Below, piece after piece: positions 17,071 through 24,798 of a stretch of DNA of 64,000 nucleotides (position 1 is its first letter; each line of letters starts with the position of its first letter). A program made the position numbers and the translations under genes. The notes beneath the pieces were generated by a model. The model worked only from the letters and a program-made list of their open reading frames with translations, did not search any database and was not told the DNA's origin. Source of the DNA: an uncultured Oscillospiraceae bacterium (GTDB taxonomy: Bacteria > Bacillota > Clostridia > Oscillospirales > Oscillospiraceae). The stretch lies in NCBI GenBank assembly GCA_944387635.1, contig CALXFT010000001.1:1-64000 (forward strand). The letters are read 5' to 3'.

Positions 17071-18081
17071 TTACAGCAGGGGGATTCCGGCCTTCTCACA
17101 GGCTGTCATGGTTTCCCGGTCCCAGATGCTGGACTGGACCTCGCCGATGTGGGCGCAGCCCATCATGAGCATGGCAAGCCGGGACTGGCCGATGCCGCCT
17201 CCGATGGTCAGGGGCAGTTCGTCGTTGAGAAGCATTTGGTGGAAGGGAAGCTCCCGGCGGTAATCGCAGCCGGCTTCGGTGAGCTGACGGTCCAGGGCGG
17301 CGGCGTCTACCCGGATGCCCATGGAGGACACTTCCAGAGCCCGGTCCAGAACATCGTCCCAGAAGAAGATGTCGCAGTTCAGGCTCCAGTCGTCATAGTC
17401 CGGGGCCCGGCCGTCGTGGGGCTTTCCGGAGCGCAGCTTCCGGCCGATCTGCATGACGCAGGCGGTCTTGTGCTGGCGGACGTAGGCATTCTCCCGCTGG
17501 GAACCGGTCTCCAGCTCAGGGTACTTGTTCTCCAGTTCCTGGGAGGTGATGAAGCTGACCTCCCGGCAAAGCTCCACCCGCAGCTGAGGGAAACGGACAT
17601 GGAGCCGGTCGTTGGTGTCGCAGATGGCCCGGACGATGGCCCGGACGATGAGCTTCAGATACTCGCTGTTCCGGTTCTCCTGGGTGATTACCTTTTCCCA
17701 GTCCCACTGGTCTACGTAGATCGAATGGATGTTGTCCAGTTCCTCGTCCCGGCGGATGGCGTTCATATCGGTGTACAGGCCGTTGCCGATGGTGAAGTTG
17801 TAGCGCTTCAGAGCCAGCCGCTTCCACTTGGCCAGAGAGTGGACCACCTGGGCGTCTACGCCGACGGCGGGTACGTCAAAGGAGACGGGCCGCTCATAGC
17901 CGTTCAGATCGTCGTTCAGTCCGGAATCACCGGTGACGAACAGGGGAGCGGAGACCCGCTTCAGGTTCAGGGCCTTGGAAAACTCCTCCTGAAAGGTCTC
18001 CTTAATATAGGCAATGGCCCGCTGGGTGTCATAAGCGTCCAGAGAAGGACGGTAGTCCTGAGGGATGTAGATCTTGTTCAT
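17071..18081 (-). CDS. asnA: Aspartate--ammonia ligase
   Basis: 336 residues from the ATG of MNKIYIPQDY; an ATG 11 codons upstream is less likely because the family is about 330 residues and a GAAAGG site precedes this one. AsnA landmarks are visible: SAPLFV near 48, GLNDDLNGYERPV, AQVVHSLAKWKR, DQWDWEKVI near 115, and the C-terminal GGGIGQSRLAMLMM. It makes asparagine from aspartate, ammonia and ATP in a class-II synthetase-like fold. Stand-alone gene with a terminator immediately upstream on the minus strand. Confidence 0.96.
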   Translation of the reverse strand: MNKIYIPQDYRPSLDAYDTQRAIAYIKETFQEEFSKALNLKRVSAPLFVTGDSGLNDDLNGYERPVSFDVPAVGVDAQVVHSLAKWKRLALKRYNFTIGNGLYTDMNAIRRDEELDNIHSIYVDQWDWEKVITQENRNSEYLKLIVRAIVRAICDTNDRLHVRFPQLRVELCREVSFITSQELENKYPELETGSQRENAYVRQHKTACVMQIGRKLRSGKPHDGRAPDYDDWSLNCDIFFWDDVLDRALEVSSMGIRVDAAALDRQLTEAGCDYRRELPFHQMLLNDELPLTIGGGIGQSRLAMLMMGCAHIGEVQSSIWDRETMTACEKAGIPLL

Positions 18082-18155
18082 AGTGCCGACAACCTTTCCG
18101 ATGATGAGTATCATGTCATCTATTGTATTCAGAATTTCCAGAAAATCAAGTAAAA

Positions 18156-18190
18156 CCTGAAAAGGTCTGCTCCGGGCAGACCTTTTCAGG
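18156..18190 (-). terminator. Terminator of the HAD/hydrolase pair
   Basis: Perfect stem CCTGAAAAGGTCTGC / GCAGACCTTTTCAGG overlapping the hydrolase stop codon. The minus strand continues TTTTACTTG. It separates the hydrolase operon from asnA. Confidence 0.85.
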
Positions 18191-19136
18191 GGATATCCGC
18201 TGCTTCGTCCTCATCCAGGGCGCGGCTGACAAATTCCGAGACCAGACGCTGATAGCGGTCCGGGTTCGACGGAAGGCTGAGTCCGTGGCCGGCGTTTGGA
18301 AACGTAAAGTATCGCACACGCTGGGGATTGGCCCGGCAGATCTGCTCGCTCATCTGGCAGGGGACGAAACGGTCAGCCTGGCCGTGGAGCAGAAGAATGG
18401 GGGTCTGGGTGTCTGTCACCGCGCGGCAGGCGTCGGTCTCCTGAACGTCGAAGCCCCCGTAGACCCTGGCCCCCAATTTAACAAAGGGCCAGATGAGCTT
18501 GGGGGCGTAGCCCCAGTGTTCCGCTACCCGCAGGATGATGTCCTTCGGGGCGCTGTAGGGGCAGTCGGCGACGATCCCTTTGACAGCGGCGGGAAGTCCC
18601 AGGTCCGAGGCCATGAGCACAGTGGAGGCCCCCATGGAGACGCCGTATAGAAAGATTTTGGTATCCGGACCGAAGCGGTCCAGGGCGTATTCGATCCAGC
18701 TCATGACATCCCAGCGTTCCCGAATGCCAAAGGCGATGGTGTGGCCCTCGCTTTTTCCGTGAGCCCGCTGATCGGCAAGCAGCAGATTGTGCCCCAGCTG
18801 GCGGCTCAGCTCCGCCCCTCCGCAGAAATCCAGCCAGGGACTGCTTCGGTAGCCGTGGAAGCAGATGTCCAAGGGCGCGCCGTCCTGCTGGTGGTAGTAT
18901 CGTCCCCAGAGCTTCAGGCCCTCCTGGGAGCGGATACACACGGACTCACAGGGGCGGCTTCGCAGCAGGTCACAGGCCATGCGGACATAGTCCTGGTAAG
19001 GATCGAAACGCGGGCGCTCCAGGTCCGGGACCTCGTCGGAATCGGAGCCGGAGGCGAAGAAGGCTTTGCGGTAGGCGTAATAACTGACGCCCAGAACGGC
19101 AGCCAGAAGAACGCACAGGAGCATGAGAAAGAGCAT
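18186..19136 (-). CDS. Membrane-anchored alpha/beta hydrolase
   Basis: 316 residues. An N-terminal signal anchor (about 2-24) places the enzyme outside. The alpha/beta hydrolase core has the oxyanion segment CFHGYRSS, LADQRAHGKSEG, the nucleophile elbow GVSMGAS (Ser near 167), the Asp turn LHGQADRFVP, and catalytic His in NAGHGLS. Of the serine aminopeptidase/lysophospholipase type (DUF-like S9 relatives). Substrate unknown. One base separates it from the HAD phosphatase gene upstream, so both are co-transcribed. Confidence 0.88.
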   Translation of the reverse strand: MLFLMLLCVLLAAVLGVSYYAYRKAFFASGSDSDEVPDLERPRFDPYQDYVRMACDLLRSRPCESVCIRSQEGLKLWGRYYHQQDGAPLDICFHGYRSSPWLDFCGGAELSRQLGHNLLLADQRAHGKSEGHTIAFGIRERWDVMSWIEYALDRFGPDTKIFLYGVSMGASTVLMASDLGLPAAVKGIVADCPYSAPKDIILRVAEHWGYAPKLIWPFVKLGARVYGGFDVQETDACRAVTDTQTPILLLHGQADRFVPCQMSEQICRANPQRVRYFTFPNAGHGLSLPSNPDRYQRLVSEFVSRALDEDEAADIP

Positions 19137-19137
19137 C

Positions 19138-19842
19138 TTACAGATCCCGGATATATTCCAGCAGCTCCGGGAAACTGCCGTGGGGGTAGGCGGAGATGTC
19201 CTTCTGCTCCCGATTGATCAGACAATCGGTCAGCAGGAAGACCCGCATACCCAGGGTTTCGGCGATCATATCCTCGCCTACGTCGTTGCCGACCATGAGG
19301 CAGCGGTCCGGCGATACTTCCAGCTTACCCAGAATTTCCCGGTAATAATCCACATTGGGCTTGCAGAACCGGGAATTTTCGTAGGTGGTGACCAGTTCGA
19401 AAACCTCCGGCTCCAGGCCCGCCCACCGGATGCGGCTGCGGGTGGCCACGGAGGGGAACAGGGGATTGGTGGCCAGGGCGACCCGGAATCCCATGGCTTT
19501 GATCTGCCCTATGGCCTCGGCGGCTCTGGGATCAAAGCCGCAGGAGGACCGGGCCTGCTGGAAGTCCACACGATAGAACTCATCCAGCAAAGGCTTGTCA
19601 TTCAGGACATCTTCTCCCAGGATTCCGGCGAAGACCTTCCAGAAAACCGCCTCGTTCAGGGCGCTGCCGTCGTTTTTGACCATGGCGCCGGTGCCGGCCC
19701 AGAGCGCCCGGATCAGCTGCTCGCTTTGGTAGCCGTAGGGGGCCATTTTTTGGGCCAGAAGCCCCAAATAGCTTTTAACGAAAACCTCCTGGTCCATGGG
19801 GAGCAGGGTGCCGTCTAAATCGAAGAGAATGGTGGTGATCAT
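19138..19842 (-). CDS. HAD-family hydrolase
   Basis: 234 residues. Motif I FDLDGTLL (nucleophile Asp8, acid Asp10), a helical cap (about 20-90), motif II VALATNP, a Lys in RFCKPNVDYY, and motif IV MVGNDVGEDM. This is the phosphatase branch of the haloacid dehalogenase superfamily; substrate unknown. First gene of a two-gene unit with the alpha/beta hydrolase. Confidence 0.9.
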   Translation of the reverse strand: MITTILFDLDGTLLPMDQEVFVKSYLGLLAQKMAPYGYQSEQLIRALWAGTGAMVKNDGSALNEAVFWKVFAGILGEDVLNDKPLLDEFYRVDFQQARSSCGFDPRAAEAIGQIKAMGFRVALATNPLFPSVATRSRIRWAGLEPEVFELVTTYENSRFCKPNVDYYREILGKLEVSPDRCLMVGNDVGEDMIAETLGMRVFLLTDCLINREQKDISAYPHGSFPELLEYIRDL

Positions 19843-19878
19843 GCTGTACCTCGCGTTATTTAGGATGGTACCATTTTA

Positions 19879-19920
19879 TTTGTTCCGCCCTCCTTTTTCA
19901 ACGGGGGAGGGCGGAACAAA
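19879..19920. other. Strong 15-bp hairpin between metA and the HAD gene
   Basis: Perfect inverted repeat TTTGTTCCGCCCTCC / GGAGGGCGGAACAAA with a 12-base loop. No T-run follows on either strand beyond AAATTGTAAATTTT, so it may be an end structure for metA mRNA or a small repeat. Confidence 0.5.
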
Positions 19921-19993
19921 TTGTAAATTTTCAGACTATTTCTTGATGAAAGTTATGAATTTCAATCAAGAGGACACGGCTTTGCGGCGCTGC

Positions 19994-20929
19994 CTACCTG
20001 GGGGTGGATTCCCGGCCCACCGCCATAATGTCATAGGGTGTGGTCTGGTAGACGAAGTAGTTCAGCCAGTTGCTGAACAGCAGGTTGGCGTGGCCCCGCC
20101 AGCGGACTATGGGGGGCTGGGTATCGTCGTCGTTGGGATAGTAGTTTACGGGAACGCAGATGGGCAGTCCCAGGTTCTTATCCCGCAGGTATTCCCGTTC
20201 CAGGGTGTCCGCGTCGTACTCAGAGTGGCCGGTGATGAAGATCTGGCGCCCCTCCTTGTTCATGACCGCGTAGACCCCCGCTTCTTCCGAGGAGGCCAGG
20301 ATCTTCAGACCCGGAATCTTTTCAATGTCCGACCGGTCGATGGTGGTGTGCCGGGAGTGGGGAACCCAGAACTCGTCGTCAAAGCCCCGAAGAAGGATGG
20401 CCCGCTTGTAGTCGGCCCGGTGAGGGTAGACGCCGAAGAGCTTCTCAGACAGGCCCCGCTTCTGGACGCCGTAGTGGTAGTACAGTCCGGCCTGGGCGCC
20501 CCAGCAGATGTGGAAGGTGGAGTGGACGTGGGTCTTGCTCCACTCCATGATCCGGCAGAGCTCCGGCCAGTAGTCCACGCTTTCGAAGGGCATCTGCTCC
20601 ACCGGCGCGCCGGTGATGACCATGCCGTCAAACTTCCGGTCCTCCAGCTCGTCAAAGGTCTTGTAGAAGGTCAGCAGGTGCTCCTGGGGAGTATTTTTGG
20701 ACCGGTGGGAGGAAACCATCATCAGTTCCAGGTGGACCTGCAAGGGGGTGTTGCCCAGCAGCCGGCTCAACTGAGTCTCGGTGACGATTTTGGTGGGCAT
20801 CAGGTTCAGCAGAACAATTTCCAGAGGGCGGATGTGCTGAGTCTGCGCCCGGGTCTGCTTCATGACGAAAATATTCTCTTGCAGAAGGGTTTCCGCCGCG
20901 GGAAGGTCGTTGGGAATTTGAATGGGCAA
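19994..20929 (-). CDS. metAA: Homoserine O-acetyltransferase (MetA family)
   Basis: 311 residues, full MetA length. The catalytic Cys142 stands in HICWGAQAG, with the Glu/His partners in HSRHTT and FITGHSEYD. Residue 111 is Glu (in GAPVEQM); published work on Bacillus cereus MetA showed that Glu at this position gives acetyl-CoA use while Gly gives succinyl-CoA use. This agrees with the gene upstream, an O-acetylhomoserine sulfhydrylase. The pair makes homocysteine by direct sulfhydrylation. Fifteen bases separate the two genes. Confidence 0.94.
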   Translation of the reverse strand: MPIQIPNDLPAAETLLQENIFVMKQTRAQTQHIRPLEIVLLNLMPTKIVTETQLSRLLGNTPLQVHLELMMVSSHRSKNTPQEHLLTFYKTFDELEDRKFDGMVITGAPVEQMPFESVDYWPELCRIMEWSKTHVHSTFHICWGAQAGLYYHYGVQKRGLSEKLFGVYPHRADYKRAILLRGFDDEFWVPHSRHTTIDRSDIEKIPGLKILASSEEAGVYAVMNKEGRQIFITGHSEYDADTLEREYLRDKNLGLPICVPVNYYPNDDDTQPPIVRWRGHANLLFSNWLNYFVYQTTPYDIMAVGRESTPR

Positions 20930-20944
20930 GGTGGTTCCTCCTGG

Positions 20945-22231
20945 TCAGACGGATTCCAGGGCCTGGGCAATGTCCTCGATCAGATCCTGGGCATTTTCCA
21001 GACCGCAGCTCAAACGGATCAGATCCGCGCCCACACCGGCGGCGGTCAGTTCCTCGTCGGTCATCTGCCGGTGGGTGGAGCTGGCGGGGTGGAGACAGCA
21101 GGTCCGGGAGTCGGCCACGTGGGTCTCAATGGCGCCTAGCTTCAGGTGCTTCATAAAGGTCTCCGCCGCCTTCCGGCCGCCGTGGAGGCCGAAGGAGATG
21201 ACGCCGCAGGAGCCGTTGGGCAGGTATTTTTGGGCCAGGTCGTAGTATTTGCTGCCTTTCAGGCCGCTGTACATAACCCAGCTGACCTTCTTATGGCCGC
21301 TGAGATACTCCGCGATTGCCTGGGCGTTGGCACAGTGCTGCCGCATGCGCATGGGCAGGCTTTCCAGTCCCAGGTTCAGCAGGTACGCGTTCTGGGGAGA
21401 CTGGACGCAGCCTAAGTCCCGCATGAGCTGGGCGGTGCATTTGGTGATGAAGGCGCCCCCGGGGCCGAATCGCTCCGTATAGGTGACGCCGTGGTAGCTC
21501 TCGTCCGGGGTACACAGGCCGGGGAACTTCTCGGGATACCCGGTCCAGTCGAAGTTTCCGCTGTCTACGATTACGCCGCCCAGGGTGGCCCCGTGGCCGT
21601 CCATGTACTTGGTGGTGGAGTGGGTGACGATGTCCGCGCCCCACTGAATGGGGCGGCAGTTGACGGGGGTGGCGAAGGTGTTGTCCACGATCAGAGGGAC
21701 TCCGTGGCTGTGAGCGGCCCGGGCAAACTTTTCAATGTCCAGGACCACCAGGGATGGATTGGCGATGGTCTCGCCGAAGACCGCCTTGGTGTTGGGCCGG
21801 AAGGCGGCGTTCAACTCCTCCTCGGTGCAGTCCGGGTCGATGAAGGTGGTCTCCAGCCCCATCCGCTTCATGGTTACGGCAAAAAGGTTGTAGCTTCCGC
21901 CGTAGATGGCGGAGCTGGCCACGATGTGGTCGCCGCAGCCGGCGATGTTGAAGATGGTCATAAAGGTGGCGGCCTGGCCGGAGCCGGTAAGCATGGCGGC
22001 GCTGCCGCCCTCCAGGGCGCAGATCTTCCGGGCTACGGCGTCACAGGTGGGGTTTGCCAGCCGGGAATAGAAGTAGCCGTCGGCCTCCAGGTCGAACAGC
22101 TTCCCCATATCTTCGGAGGTGTCATATTTGAAAGTGGTGCTCTGAATGATGGGCAGCTGCCGGGGTTCGCCGTTGCCGGGAACGTAGCCTGCCTGGATGC
22201 ACAGGGTCTCGGTACGCAGTTTGGAATCCAT
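20945..22231 (-). CDS. metY: O-acetylhomoserine sulfhydrylase
   Basis: 428 residues from the ATG six bases after GAGGTG. A PLP enzyme of the Cys/Met metabolism family: YSRLANPTCDAVARKICALEGG, the cofactor-stacking SAIYGGSYNLF, VVDNTFATP-like IVDNTFATP, and the Schiff-base Lys in HSTTKYMDGHG. The long GxxWTGYPEKFPGL insert before GVTYTERFGP marks the sulfhydrylase (MetY) branch rather than cystathionine synthase. It condenses O-acetylhomoserine with sulfide. A MITE sits in its leader. Confidence 0.95.
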   Translation of the reverse strand: MDSKLRTETLCIQAGYVPGNGEPRQLPIIQSTTFKYDTSEDMGKLFDLEADGYFYSRLANPTCDAVARKICALEGGSAAMLTGSGQAATFMTIFNIAGCGDHIVASSAIYGGSYNLFAVTMKRMGLETTFIDPDCTEEELNAAFRPNTKAVFGETIANPSLVVLDIEKFARAAHSHGVPLIVDNTFATPVNCRPIQWGADIVTHSTTKYMDGHGATLGGVIVDSGNFDWTGYPEKFPGLCTPDESYHGVTYTERFGPGGAFITKCTAQLMRDLGCVQSPQNAYLLNLGLESLPMRMRQHCANAQAIAEYLSGHKKVSWVMYSGLKGSKYYDLAQKYLPNGSCGVISFGLHGGRKAAETFMKHLKLGAIETHVADSRTCCLHPASSTHRQMTDEELTAAGVGADLIRLSCGLENAQDLIEDIAQALESV

Positions 22232-22254
22232 GGAAATCACCTCATCTTAATTAG

Positions 22255-22338
22255 CTAAGGAATCTCTGAATCAATCGTCTTCGGCGGAATGCCGGATTTT
22301 TTGCCCCATCCGTGCAGTTTAAAAAGCGGGAAATACAT
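22255..22338 (-). CDS. Micro-ORF in MITE copy C (27 codons), upstream of metY
   Basis: ATG eight bases after GGAGG (complement at 22347-22351). The product begins MYFPLFKLHGWGKK and ends DSEIP at a stop in the flanking target duplication. It lies in the presumed metYA leader, stopping 23 bases before the metY ATG, so it would act as an upstream ORF if translated. Coding status unproven. Confidence 0.3.
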   Translation of the reverse strand: MYFPLFKLHGWGKKSGIPPKTIDSEIP

Positions 22339-22419
22339 ACAGTATTCCTCCACTTTTTAAACTTTCGGCTGTGCCAAAATCTCTCGGCATCCGCTCTTGC
22401 CGATTTCATCAGAGCTTCC
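22259..22419 (-). mobile_element. MITE copy C, 161 bp, in the metYA leader
   Basis: Terminal inverted repeats GGAAGCTCTGATGAAAT and GGAATCTCTGAATCAAT, read inward from each end. Flanked by a perfect 4-base target duplication CTAA at 22255-22258 and 22420-22423. It is the longest copy in the window and carries a ribosome site and a 27-codon ORF. It lies between the metY promoter and start codon in sense orientation. Confidence 0.85.
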
Positions 22420-22491
22420 CTAAAATCCGGCGTTCTGCCTGTCCGCCGTTGACAGAAGGAACGGGGGCGGGGCAGAGAAGGACTTTTGATA

Positions 22492-22521
22492 TATTGTAAC
22501 CATCCTGGGGGATTTTGTCAA
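22492..22521 (-). promoter_or_regulatory. Sigma-A promoter for metY-metA
   Basis: Minus strand: TTGACA, 18-base spacer, TACAAT. The leader from here to the metY ATG is about 255 bases, of which 161 are MITE copy C; the rest shows no SAM riboswitch or T-box pattern that I can see. The remaining plus side of this 527-base gap holds the citrate-operon promoter. Confidence 0.75.
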
Positions 22522-22682
22522 CAAAAGCCCGAGACGGTCCGTTCCGCCCCATGGGAAACCGGAGCTGGAAAAGCGGAGCGCGCGGACGGGGATGGCCTGG
22601 GTCCCGGAGTTCTTTGGAGAATATGACGAAAAATACGTCCGCTGAACAGGAACATTTGTCTGCATGAGGCGACCTGTTTCTG

Positions 22683-22711
22683 TTGACTTCGAGGATGAAT
22701 TTGCGTATAAT
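22683..22711 (+). promoter_or_regulatory. Sigma-A promoter of the citrate operon
   Basis: TTGACT, 17-base spacer, TATAAT, about 40 bases before the ribosome site of the Re-citrate synthase candidate. Confidence 0.9.
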
Positions 22712-22734
22712 TGTATACATCGATGCAATTATAC
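22705..22734 (+). promoter_or_regulatory. Probable GntR operator over the -10 box
   Basis: Perfect inverted repeat GTATAATTG - 12 bases - CAATTATAC that overlaps the -10 hexamer and the likely transcription start. The central part (TTGTATACA) resembles GntR/FCD family operators. The second gene of the operon encodes such a regulator, so autoregulation is likely. Confidence 0.7.
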
Positions 22735-22758
22735 ACCACCCGCGAAAGGAGACGCCTT

Positions 22759-24132
22759 ATGTTAGAAATTTCCCCCAAGACCAACCTGCTGGAAAAGCGC
22801 TCGTACAAATACTCTTTGCAGGATGTGGCAGAGCCGAACTTACAGCGGGATATCTATTCCTACGGAACCATCCCCAAGGTGGCCTTCAACCACCGGCGGG
22901 TCCCCATGTCCATGCCGGAGGAGATCTGGATTACCGACACCTCTCTGCGGGACGGGCAGCAGTCTGTGGAGCCTTACAGCGTAGATCAGATTGTGAAGAT
23001 CTACCAGCTGCTGAACAAGCTGGGAGGCCCCTACGGGATCATCCGACAGACGGAATTCTTTATCTACAGCAAGAAGGACCGGGAGGCCCTGGAAAAATGC
23101 ATGGCTCTGGACCTGAAGTTCCCGGAGATCACCAGCTGGATCCGGGCCAGCAAGCAGGACTTCAAGCTGGTCAAGGATCTGGGCATCCGGGAGACCGGCA
23201 TTCTGGTGTCCTGCTCGGACTATCATATCTTCAAGAAGATGAAAATGACCCGGAAGCAGTGTATGGACTACTATTTGGGGACCATCAAGGACGCCTTTGA
23301 CGCCGGTGTGATCCCCCGGTGCCATCTGGAGGACATCACCCGGGCGGACTTCTACGGCTTTGTGGTACCCTTTGTCAATGAGATCCAGGCTCTGAGCCGG
23401 GAGGCGGGGATTCCGGTGAAGATCCGGGCCTGCGACACCATGGGTTATGGCATCCCTTATACCGAGGCGGCCCTGCCCCGAAGCGTGGCGGGCATCGTCT
23501 ACGGCTTGCAGCACTACTCCGATGTACCCAGCGAGTGCTTGGAGTGGCACGGCCACAACGACTTCTACAAGGGCGTGGCCAACGCCGCCACGGCATGGCT
23601 CTACGGCGCCTGCGCGGTGAACTGCTCGCTGCTGGGCATCGGAGAGCGCACGGGCAACGTGCCTCTGGAGGCCATGGTCTTTGAGTATGCCTCCTTGCGG
23701 GGATCTCTGGACGGCATGGATACCACGGTGATCACAGAGATCGCGGAGTTCTTCAAGCATGAGATTGGCTACAACATCCCGCCTATGACCCCCTTCGTCG
23801 GTTCCGCGTTCAACGTCACCCGAGCCGGGGTCCACGCCGACGGGCTTATGAAGGACGAGGAGATCTACACCATCTTCGACACGAAAAAGATCCTGAACCG
23901 GCCTGCCACAGTGCAGATCAGCAAGACCTCGGGCCTGGCGGGCGTTGCCTACTGGATCAACCAGAACTACGGCCTGGAAGGGGAGGAGAAGCTGGACAAG
24001 CAGTCGGATCTGGTGATCGACTTGAAAGCGTGGGTGGACCGACAGTATGAGGACGGCCGTCAGACCACCATGACCGACCATGAGCTGGAAGCGAAGATCG
24101 CCGAGCTCGCCCCCGGACTGTATCGCAGATAA
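22759..24132 (+). CDS. Re-citrate synthase candidate (isopropylmalate/homocitrate synthase family)
   Basis: 457 residues from the ATG that follows GAAAGGAGA; a longer frame overlaps the operator. The DRE-TIM barrel shows the signature TDTSLRDGQQS near 64, the catalytic Arg/Asp/Gln set, and the metal-binding EWHGHNDFYKG plus CSLLGIGERTGN. The family also includes 2-isopropylmalate, citramalate and homocitrate synthases. There is no C-terminal regulatory domain, and the next genes are aconitase and isocitrate dehydrogenase with no leu genes. The Clostridium kluyveri Re-citrate synthase belongs to this family and has a similar length, so condensation of oxaloacetate with acetyl-CoA is the best call. 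Homocitrate synthase remains possible. Confidence 0.8.
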   Translation: MLEISPKTNLLEKRSYKYSLQDVAEPNLQRDIYSYGTIPKVAFNHRRVPMSMPEEIWITDTSLRDGQQSVEPYSVDQIVKIYQLLNKLGGPYGIIRQTEFFIYSKKDREALEKCMALDLKFPEITSWIRASKQDFKLVKDLGIRETGILVSCSDYHIFKKMKMTRKQCMDYYLGTIKDAFDAGVIPRCHLEDITRADFYGFVVPFVNEIQALSREAGIPVKIRACDTMGYGIPYTEAALPRSVAGIVYGLQHYSDVPSECLEWHGHNDFYKGVANAATAWLYGACAVNCSLLGIGERTGNVPLEAMVFEYASLRGSLDGMDTTVITEIAEFFKHEIGYNIPPMTPFVGSAFNVTRAGVHADGLMKDEEIYTIFDTKKILNRPATVQISKTSGLAGVAYWINQNYGLEGEEKLDKQSDLVIDLKAWVDRQYEDGRQTTMTDHELEAKIAELAPGLYRR

Positions 24133-24144
24133 GGAGCGTTGTTT

Positions 24145-24798
24145 ATGAAGCATTTTAAGAGCACATCCCTGGCCGATCAGATTTTTGAGAAGCTGGAAAA
24201 CGATATCATTTTGGGCGTCTACCCCCGGGGCGAGATCCTGACGGAGATGAAACTGGTGGAGCAGCTGGGCGTCAGCCGGACCCCCATCCGGGAGGCTCTG
24301 CGCCGGCTGGAGCAGGAGCGGCTCATCGAGGATACGGGCAAGGGCTCCAGAGTCTTGGGGATCACCGAGGAGGATCTGCTGGACATCCTGACCATCCGGG
24401 AGCGGATCGAAGGGGTGGCGGCATACTATGCCACAAAGAACATGACCGACGAGGGCAGGGCGGAGCTGAATCATCTGATGGATCTGCAGGACTTTTACTA
24501 CCAGAAGGGAAACCTGGACCAGATGCAGAAGGTGGACGATCAGCTCCATGACGCCATCTGCTATCTGAGCAAGCGGACGGTGATCGTGGACACCTTGGTG
24601 CCTCTGCACCGCAAGACCCGCCGGTACCGCCGCCTCTCCATGAGCGATCCCGAACGGGTGGCCAGCACCCGGCAGGAGCATGCGGCCATCTGCCATGCCA
24701 TGCTCTCCGGCGACGCGGCGCTGGCGGAGGAAATGACCAGGCAGCACATTTCCAATGTGATCGATCACATGTTAAACGGGAGGAGATATAATGGGTAA
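24145..24798 (+). CDS. GntR-family (FCD) transcriptional regulator
   Basis: 217 residues, ATG eight bases after AAGGAG. Winged helix at about 5-75 (ADQIFEKLENDIILGVYPRGEILTE..., VSRTPIREALRRLEQERLIE) and an all-helical FCD ligand domain with the usual metal-ligand pattern: Asp in DDQLHD, His in EHAAI and His in RQHISN. FCD regulators often sense carboxylates, so citrate or a neighbour metabolite is a likely effector. It is encoded inside the operon it probably controls and overlaps the aconitase gene by eight bases. Confidence 0.92.
   Translation: MKHFKSTSLADQIFEKLENDIILGVYPRGEILTEMKLVEQLGVSRTPIREALRRLEQERLIEDTGKGSRVLGITEEDLLDILTIRERIEGVAAYYATKNMTDEGRAELNHLMDLQDFYYQKGNLDQMQKVDDQLHDAICYLSKRTVIVDTLVPLHRKTRRYRRLSMSDPERVASTRQEHAAICHAMLSGDAALAEEMTRQHISNVIDHMLNGRRYNG

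Noticed and set aside
22241..22491. SAM riboswitch or T-box in the metY leader
   Set aside because: No T-box or S-box core sequence is visible; most of the leader is MITE copy C.
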